From Chromera velia (Eukaryota; Sar; Chromeraceae): a DNA stretch of 20,000 nt. This document shows, one piece after another, positions 19,020 to 20,000 of this stretch (positions within the stretch are counted from its first letter, which is position 1; every line of letters begins with the position of its first letter). The translations under genes and the position numbers were made by a program. The stretch is taken from the NCBI GenBank assembly GCA_018398765.1, contig JAHBMJ010000330.1, forward strand, positions 5,001 through 25,000, in the 5' to 3' direction. Under the pieces are notes generated by a model. That model was not told the origin of the DNA. It ran no database searches and saw nothing but the letters and a program-made list of their open reading frames with translations.

Positions 19020-19427
19020 GGGGGGCATACAAGCACGCACGCGAACCGTCTGACTCGCTGAACGAAGAATCAACCAGTCGATCAAGAGAGAGGCGACTCG
19101 GTTAAATGAAAATTGATGAACGCGGCCCGATGCACTTACATTTCGCTGCTCCATATTACTTGCAGACGAATACGTGGACCCCATGTCTTTGTAAAAAATC
19201 CCGGAGAAAGACGTACTCCCATCGCAGTTTCCAGCAGCTATCGCGTCAATACGTTCCAGTCGGCCGCTGGTCCCCGATTGCCACTTATAACACCTGTTGT
19301 CATTCCCCCAAACGATTTGCTGAAATCCAACTGCGTGGGGATTGACCTGCGTGGCAGAGTTCCTCTGCAACAGAAGGACTGCAAACAGCGCCGACGCACT
19401 TAAAAAGTGGGAGAACTGCGTAGGCAT
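3567..19427 (-). CDS. Giant multi-exon EGF and GAIN/GPS-like multi-pass membrane receptor (proposed join of 20 exons)
   Basis: Proposed exons, in transcript order: 19427-19140, 18786-18621, 18086-17899, 17507-17115, 16045-16001, 15506-15423, 14938-14845, 14609-14523, 14345-14148, 13770-13636, 13036-12953, 12593-12228, 11901-11773, 10706-10454, 10223-9351, 9018-8556, 8084-6678, 6407-6343, 4926-4024, 3795-3567. These total 6450 bases, a 2149-residue product, with reading phase preserved at every junction. Layout: signal peptide (1-27), cysteine-containing secreted domain (about 28-151), EGF modules (152-360), GAIN/GPS-like stalk (about 361-770), membrane segment 1 (about 775-797), a charged disordered stretch (about 800-1770), and a C-terminal membrane bundle (about 1808-2110). 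Known layout: polycystin-1 and adhesion receptors place EGF-like or other binding modules before a GAIN/GPS unit and membrane helices. Neither a PLAT domain nor a channel signature was recognised. Introns carry nearly all the microsatellites. Exons 2-4, 6-11 and 15-17 are well supported; exons 5, 12, 14 and 18 are weak. Two or three separate genes remain possible, split for instance at 12573 or 5072. Confidence 0.55.
3953..3985. repeat. (AG)n microsatellite in the last intron
   Basis: About 16 AG units on the plus strand, lying in the 228-base intron between exons 19 and 20. In the gene's sense strand it reads as a CT tract. Confidence 0.95.
4024..4926 (-). CDS. Exon 19: C-terminal multi-pass membrane region
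   Basis: The acceptor CTTTCTCTGCAG is strong. The exon encodes four hydrophobic segments: RFFLSWLFVLCFCLFVVW, a longer one around YFLGLLIVGVFIRPFVAGL, LLAIVCASLALLIAGVFVTV, and CLLLLTGLEGFFPLFIGIAH. Between the second and third is a glycine- and serine-rich loop of about 115 residues ending in a YYDFGDGLNRF patch. No channel pore or known transporter motif is recognised. The donor AG|GTTCGT gives phase 2. The frame is open upstream to 5072 with an ATG, so this exon and the last one could instead be a separate small membrane-protein gene. Confidence 0.75.
5142..5258. repeat. Degenerate short repeats with the core ccatcgaagatccaag
   Basis: Two related copies (5143-5158 exact; about 5242-5258 with one change) and a shorter echo between them are interleaved with ttactt and gtatgaaa-like words. 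The core also occurs in three copies at 16532-16707, in another intron of the same gene. Confidence 0.6.
5340..5459. repeat. Compound (CA)n(GA)n microsatellite
   Basis: About 95 bases of CA with a few G interruptions followed by about 25 bases of GA. It lies in the long intron between exons 18 and 19 and creates false open frames of Thr-His and Cys-Val repeats. Confidence 0.97.
5666..5683. repeat. (TGTC)n tetranucleotide repeat
   Basis: About four units of CTGT/TGTC on the plus strand, in the intron between exons 18 and 19. Confidence 0.9.
5861..5955. repeat. (ATTC)n followed by GATA/GACA repeats
   Basis: Nine to ten ATTC units with one GCATTC variant, then interspersed GATA and GACA tetramers. 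This is the start of a tetranucleotide-repeat domain that continues at 6124. Confidence 0.92.
6124..6331. repeat. Large GACA/GGCA tetranucleotide array
   Basis: About 200 bases of GACA and GGCA tetramers in alternating blocks. All the apparent long open frames here are repeat artefacts (Arg-Gln-Thr-Asp type on plus, Cys-Leu-Pro-Ala type on minus). It ends 11 bases past the proposed exon 18 donor. Confidence 0.97.
6343..6407 (-). CDS. Exon 18: short linking exon (tentative)
   Basis: A GTGCTGTGCAG acceptor after a TTGG repeat opens phase 0 (KRHPMAVVAPTDVSRQGLLP) and a GTCGGT donor closes it in phase 2. This is exactly the change of phase needed to join exon 17 (ending phase 0) to exon 19 (starting phase 2). 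That numerical fit is the main support. The exon is 65 bases and sits next to the large GACA/GGCA repeat, so it could be fortuitous. Confidence 0.42.
6540..6630. repeat. G/T-rich low-complexity tract
   Basis: A C run (CCCCACCCCCCCCGGG) followed by GTGTGAGTGTGGG-type sequence and GGTGGGTG repeats. It lies in the intron just past exon 17 and has G-runs that could fold. Confidence 0.8.
6678..8084 (-). CDS. Exon 17: long disordered acidic exon with C-terminal basic coiled segment
   Basis: The acceptor TTCATTTCAG is strong and phase 0; the exon is exactly 469 codons and ends at GTCAGT. It is rich in Glu, Ser, Asp and Gly with many Ser-Asp/Glu patches suited to casein-kinase-type phosphorylation. 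Near the end a basic block (KEKKRKKKR) precedes a likely short coiled coil (ALQMIREKIDEIVEKEDNKA). It probably forms a long flexible cytoplasmic arm. The open frame continues past the donor into G/T-rich low-complexity sequence that does not look coding. A nuclear protein would also fit this composition if the gene were split. Confidence 0.78.
8556..9018 (-). CDS. Exon 16: acidic cytoplasmic region
   Basis: The acceptor GAGTTTGCAG completes a glutamine codon with exon 15 and starts PVFAIGGNNALQVHIKN, an ordered-looking strand pair, before the sequence becomes acidic and disordered (KEEEEEEEN). The acidic run is encoded by a CTT/TTC-type triplet repeat (plus strand, about 8775-8797), so its length may vary between strains. 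The donor GTGAGC is strong and phase 0. Both junctions agree in phase, so exons 15 to 17 are one transcript with good confidence. Confidence 0.8.
8775..8797 (-). repeat. Triplet repeat coding for a poly-glutamate run
   Basis: TTC/CTT triplets on the plus strand read as Glu codons in exon 16. Confidence 0.85.
9351..10223 (-). CDS. Exon 15: basic cytoplasmic region
   Basis: The acceptor GTGCGTGCAG follows a short TGTC repeat (sense strand); the donor GTGAGT is perfect; phase is 2 at both ends and the length is exactly compatible. The first half is arginine-, lysine- and glycine-rich and probably disordered. The second half is more ordered, with repeated basic helices (MRRLRRYFNPRRVIAFQKAQ, FRRIIRRLLQVECTLALHDL) that could lie along a membrane or bind calmodulin-like partners. 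It ends in FTFDVQSVFNERS, which continues in exon 16. No known domain is recognised. Confidence 0.75.
10241..10261. repeat. (GACA)n just upstream of exon 15
   Basis: Five GACA units, reading TGTC in the sense strand, end 17 bases before the exon 15 acceptor. Confidence 0.9.
10454..10706 (-). CDS. Exon 14: first membrane-spanning segment
   Basis: This exon encodes a short extracellular linker followed by a clear membrane helix (AFVRAFIAMFCGILSFVGGL), then a polar stretch. The acceptor used is ACACAG (phase 1); GTGCAG seven bases earlier (exon start 10713) fits the phase 0 alternative of exon 13. The downstream end is uncertain: GTAACA (10453) and GTATTT (10501) both preserve phase 2 into exon 15. 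The hydrophobic segment is convincing; the exact edges are not. Confidence 0.55.
11021..11262. repeat. 23-bp tandem array, ten copies plus a degenerate eleventh
   Basis: The unit starts gcaaaggaac and is 23 bases long, with starts at 11021, 11044, 11067 and so on to 11228, then a degraded copy at 11251. Copies differ by single bases (an A-to-G in copies 5 and 7, a G-to-T in copy 6). It lies in the intron between exons 13 and 14. Because 23 is not a multiple of 3 and the unit lacks stops, it is open in several frames on both strands, giving false proteins with a 23-residue period. Confidence 0.97.
11544..11589. repeat. Compound (GT)n(GA)n microsatellite
   Basis: About 31 bases of GT then 16 of GA on the plus strand. 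It is one of the few dinucleotide repeats with GT, not CA, on this strand. It lies in the intron between exons 13 and 14. Confidence 0.95.
11773..11901 (-). CDS. Exon 13: GPS-like segment before the first membrane helix
   Basis: The strong acceptor TCTCTCTCTGCAG matches phase 1 of exon 12. The segment ends in a motif (EVCVQLDVQNERWTSAG) resembling the G-protein-coupled receptor proteolysis site, where a cysteine precedes strands and a WxxxG-type turn. The usual second cysteine pair and the His-Leu/Ser-Thr cleavage dipeptide are not evident, so self-cleavage is doubtful. The donor used is GTGGGC (phase 1); GTATGC at 11818 (phase 0) is an equally phase-compatible option with the alternative acceptor of exon 14. 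Confidence 0.6.
12228..12593 (-). CDS. Exon 12: charged insert within the stalk
   Basis: The 3' end is secure: a perfect GTAAGT donor (12227), phase 1, joining exon 13 in frame. The 5' end is weak. An ATGCAG acceptor at 12594 gives the required phase but lacks a pyrimidine tract; an ATG at 12573 offers an alternative gene start. The encoded 122 residues are dominated by Glu, Lys, Arg and Gly (for example FGEEEEGTIQFEEQSSRKRR), so they are probably disordered. The end (VSITLPAPSA) returns to strand-like sequence. It looks like a low-complexity loop inserted into the GAIN-like unit. Confidence 0.6.
12897..12918. repeat. (TTTC)n repeat
   Basis: About five TTTC/TTCT units in the intron between exons 11 and 12. 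Confidence 0.88.
12953..13036 (-). CDS. Exon 11: GAIN-like strand segment
   Basis: The acceptor ACCTGCAG and the perfect donor GTGAGT bound a symmetric phase 1-1 exon of 84 bases. It encodes strands such as GSFILSEDSTLNVQKDMNFF, matching the usual pattern of GAIN domains after the NPF turn (a hydrophobic strand, a turn, then LNVQ-type text). It is too short to stand out as an open frame of its own and was found by following the splice phases. Confidence 0.62.
13252..13600. other. Intron 10 interior, no gene supported
   Basis: This lies within the 599-base intron between exons 10 and 11. A plus-strand frame (13252-13437) ends next to a GTGAGT word at 13430, but it has no recognisable domain or partner exon. 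I see nothing else here. Confidence 0.45.
13636..13770 (-). CDS. Exon 10: GAIN-like segment
   Basis: The acceptor TTTGTGTGCAG lies about 40 bases after a TG repeat in the sense direction. The symmetric phase 1-1 exon encodes a serine-rich stretch, then a likely helix (SLADRVMQLLESELNPNPFA). The short ending NPNPFA recalls the NPF-type turn found before the GAIN strands of polycystin-like proteins. The donor is GTGGGT. Confidence 0.68.
13817..13882. repeat. Compound (CA)n and (GA)n microsatellite
   Basis: CA units to about 13850, then AAAC, then GA units. In the sense strand this is TC then TG sequence running up to the exon 10 acceptor. Confidence 0.95.
14089..14146. repeat. (GACT)n array overlapping the exon 9 donor
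   Basis: About 14 GACT units with GGCT variants. In the sense strand it reads AGTC and contains many copies of the donor-like word GTCAGT. It is open in frame with exon 9. Confidence 0.96.
14148..14345 (-). CDS. Exon 9: GAIN-like strand region
   Basis: The strongest polypyrimidine acceptor in the gene (TTTTGCATCCCTAG) leads into a phase 1 exon of 198 bases. The stretch GESVQLVNGGITLTIKT is the kind of beta-hairpin found where GAIN domains change from helices to strands. The donor is GTCAGC at 14147, the first unit of a tandem AGTC repeat in the sense strand, so the exact 3' end could slip to later units; the frame stays open through the repeat. Confidence 0.7.
14523..14609 (-). CDS. Exon 8: helical stalk segment
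   Basis: This symmetric phase 1-1 exon of 87 bases has a CTGCAG acceptor and a good GTAGGT donor. It encodes about 29 residues (IIGNVGSLLSSGVTDTRG and onwards), small-residue-rich and amphipathic, in keeping with the helical first half of a GAIN-like unit. Length and phase both fit the neighbours exactly. Confidence 0.68.
14845..14938 (-). CDS. Exon 7: helical stalk segment
   Basis: The acceptor AACGCAG (phase 0) and donor GTCTGC (phase 1) bound a helical, alanine-rich segment (DLNDKLDACLANADSATKK). The frame is open for another 56 codons upstream, so the exon start is less certain than its end. The junction to exon 8 gives a phase-preserving glycine codon. Such alpha-helical segments form the first subdomain of GAIN units in polycystin-1-like and adhesion receptors; that match is by general pattern only. 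Confidence 0.65.
15423..15506 (-). CDS. Exon 6: start of the stalk region
   Basis: The exon sits directly after a 250-base TG-type repeat (sense strand) and a CTCTACAG acceptor. It is 28 codons, phase 0 to 0, with a GTCAGT donor. The sequence (RYAQELADISTWYENN) is helical in character with no cysteine, typical of the segment before a GAIN domain. It contains no stop, and the downstream phase agrees with exon 7. Confidence 0.68.
15518..15770. repeat. 250-base CA-type compound microsatellite
   Basis: CA units interrupted by TACA and CGCA in a partly regular higher-order pattern. It ends 11 bases before the exon 6 acceptor in the sense direction, where it reads as TG. It is the source of many false open frames. 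Confidence 0.97.
16001..16045 (-). CDS. Exon 5: short cysteine-containing exon (tentative)
   Basis: A TCTCGCAG acceptor starts a phase 0 frame reading VDDICDTRDPVHETD, which follows smoothly after CLDQ of exon 4. I end it at GTCAGT, a donor also used by exons 2, 6 and 17. A later GTGTAC at 15985 would also keep phase and would add one further cysteine (SCPA). The exon is only 15 codons, and the opposite strand also looks exon-like here, so this call is weak. Confidence 0.42.
16517..16710. repeat. 78-bp direct repeat, two full copies and a partial third
   Basis: Copies start at 16517, 16595 and 16672 (spacing 78 and 77), each beginning atgcgaacctgggg; the third stops after gtgcactca. They are nearly identical apart from small changes and the length of an A-run, so the duplication is recent. 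It lies in the intron between exons 4 and 5. Confidence 0.95.
17115..17507 (-). CDS. Exon 4: EGF modules 2 to 4 and start of a fifth
   Basis: The exon opens with VGSFTCAC, finishing EGF module 2. It then encodes two complete calcium-binding-type modules, each starting with DIDEC and carrying the conserved Asn-Gly-Ser-Phe or Thr-Gly-Ser-Phe turn (CTNTNGSFTCAC, CTNTTGSFSCSC). A fifth begins at NVNEC and is cut after CLDQ. The acceptor is CATGCAG and the donor GTCTGT, both phase 0; the length is exactly 131 codons. The frame runs only nine codons past the donor before a stop, so the donor choice is sensible but not forced. Confidence 0.9.
17899..18086 (-). CDS. Exon 3: EGF module 1 and first half of EGF module 2
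   Basis: The acceptor TTTTGCAG matches the phase 1 end of exon 2. Module 1 has six cysteines in EGF spacing, ending in the classic CECNFGYNGDGVSC. Module 2 begins with a DEC motif and is cut after CSNT. It is completed by exon 4, which starts with VGSFTCAC, so the junction restores a textbook EGF loop. The donor is GTGGGT, phase 0. Extracellular calcium-dependent rod formation or ligand binding is the usual role of such modules. Confidence 0.88.
18087..18620. other. Intron 2, no gene supported
   Basis: This 534-base intron between exons 2 and 3 holds no convincing coding sequence or repeat apart from a TGCATGCA octamer at 18113-18120. Confidence 0.5.
18621..18786 (-). CDS. Exon 2: second part of the N-terminal secreted domain
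   Basis: This exon follows a GTGCAG acceptor that sits directly against a long TG repeat (sense strand) and keeps phase 0 from exon 1. It encodes about 55 residues with two more cysteines (IIWCAAVGD and VENCIWDF), which probably pair with those in exon 1. It ends in phase 1 at GTCAGT. The domain family is not recognised; a lectin-like or carbohydrate-binding fold would suit the position but is only a guess. Confidence 0.7.
18787..18884. repeat. Compound (CA)n(GA)n microsatellite abutting exon 2
   Basis: CA units from 18787 to about 18855 with CCAC interruptions, then GA units. In the sense strand it reads CT then TG directly into the exon 2 acceptor. Confidence 0.95.
18974..19016. repeat. 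(CA)n microsatellite in intron 1
   Basis: About 21 uninterrupted CA units, followed by a G-run. Confidence 0.96.
19140..19427 (-). CDS. Exon 1: signal peptide and start of secreted domain
   Basis: The ATG at 19427 opens a typical signal peptide: a hydrophobic run (FLSASALFAVLLL) followed by small residues (NSA) suited to signal peptidase. After it comes an unrecognised domain with two cysteines and aromatic-rich strands (RCYKW, then SFSGIFYKDM). The exon ends in codon phase 0 at a perfect GTAAGT donor (19139). A different frame is open just upstream, so a further 5' exon cannot be excluded, but the signal peptide argues that this is the true start. Confidence 0.65.
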
Positions 19428-19763
19428 TGCGGATCAGAATTGTTTCAAGAGAGTTGCCAGAGGCACCTTTGACGGTGAAAGCTGGCAAGCGGTGTCCCTT
19501 ATTATTAAATTGAGACAGCCGACAAGATACCGTCTCTTTGTCCGGCTCACGGCGCACGATGCTGCAGCATAGATCAGTCTTTTCCAGACGTATATGCGCG
19601 TAATCAGATCACTTGTGAGGAGACAGGTTGAGACAGGCGCCACACGTACGTTGCATACGATTCATTGAACATGCAAACAATTATGTCGATAATTAAGGAA
19701 TATTATATTGCATGATGCGTAGAAAGAGACGTACGTAACATTATTTTGCTCCGGCAAACTTTC

Positions 19764-19852
19764 GCGCGCGAACTTTCGCGCGCTTTGCGCGCGCTCACAT
19801 ATTAATACAAACTTTTTGTGACCGGCTCGCGCGATCTCGCGCGTGCGTGACG
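19764..19852. promoter_or_regulatory. GCGCGC-rich palindromic block
   Basis: GCGCGC-type words occur repeatedly: two direct copies of aactttcgcgcgc, then tttgcgcgcgct, then two ctcgcgcg words downstream. It sits about 340-425 bases upstream of the exon 1 ATG, between AT-rich stretches. A regulatory role is inferred from position and clustering. Confidence 0.4.
19800..19807. promoter_or_regulatory. TATTAATA palindrome, third occurrence
   Basis: Exact palindrome between the two GCGCGC clusters, 373 bases upstream of the exon 1 ATG. Confidence 0.4.
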
Positions 19853-19884
19853 GTTCATGCAGTCACCGTATGTCACCGTTCAGC

Positions 19885-19892
19885 TATTAATA
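19885..19892. promoter_or_regulatory. TATTAATA palindrome, fourth occurrence
   Basis: Exact palindrome within agctattaatatagct, itself nearly self-complementary over 16 bases. It lies about 85 bases before a plus-strand GTAAGT word, so it could serve a divergent transcript as a TATA-like element. Confidence 0.4.
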
Positions 19893-20000
19893 TAGCTCTC
19901 GTCAGAACAATCAAGGGAACAAACAATTAAAGCGTGTTAGTGGGGGTAGGACCATCAAGGCTTCACAGAAACTATTGGTAAGTACCTGTGGTACGAAGCA

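Larger units (their letters stand above)
19428..20000. other. Upstream region of the large minus-strand gene, possible divergent promoter
   Basis: No gene is supported. A minus-strand frame at 19300-19557 overlaps exon 1 in another frame and may be part of a 5' leader. From 19740 on there are CG-rich self-complementary words and two TATTAATA palindromes. A GTAAGT word at 19978 on the plus strand could end the first, non-coding exon of a divergent gene that lies beyond the window. Confidence 0.45.

Overview
The window looks like nuclear DNA of a single-celled eukaryote. Coding stretches are split by canonical GT...AG introns. There is no bacterial operon layout, and non-coding DNA is full of dinucleotide and tetranucleotide microsatellites. 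One protein carries tandem calcium-binding-type EGF modules. My best guess is an alveolate alga of the chromerid kind (Chromera-like). This is inference from gene style, intron style and repeat content, not proof.

Layout. (1) 1-1015: non-coding, with a promoter-like block at about 555-785. (2) 1016-2410, plus strand: an intronless 464-residue gene with a SAM-methyltransferase-like Rossmann core. (3) 2411-3566: AT-rich spacer between two convergent 3' ends. (4) 19427 down to 3567, minus strand: I propose one very large gene of about 20 exons whose splice phases all agree, with a predicted product of about 2149 residues. (5) 19428-20000: its upstream region, which may be a divergent promoter.

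The proposed minus-strand protein reads, in order: signal peptide; an unrecognised secreted domain with four cysteines; four complete EGF modules and a fifth irregular one; a stalk resembling the GAIN/GPS region of polycystin-1 and adhesion receptors, interrupted by a charged insert; a first membrane segment; about 1000 mostly disordered, charged residues on the presumed cytoplasmic side; then a C-terminal bundle of four or five membrane segments. It looks like a cell-surface receptor or channel-like protein related in layout, not demonstrably in sequence, to polycystin-1. The exons most open to doubt are 5, 12, 14 and 18. The gene could instead be two or three neighbouring genes.

Most long open frames in the window are artefacts of microsatellites (CA, GA, GACA/GGCA, GACT, a 23-bp array), nearly all of which lie in introns of the large gene. 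The most unexpected non-coding signal is the palindrome TATTAATA. By eye it occurs four times, twice upstream of each gene and nowhere else.
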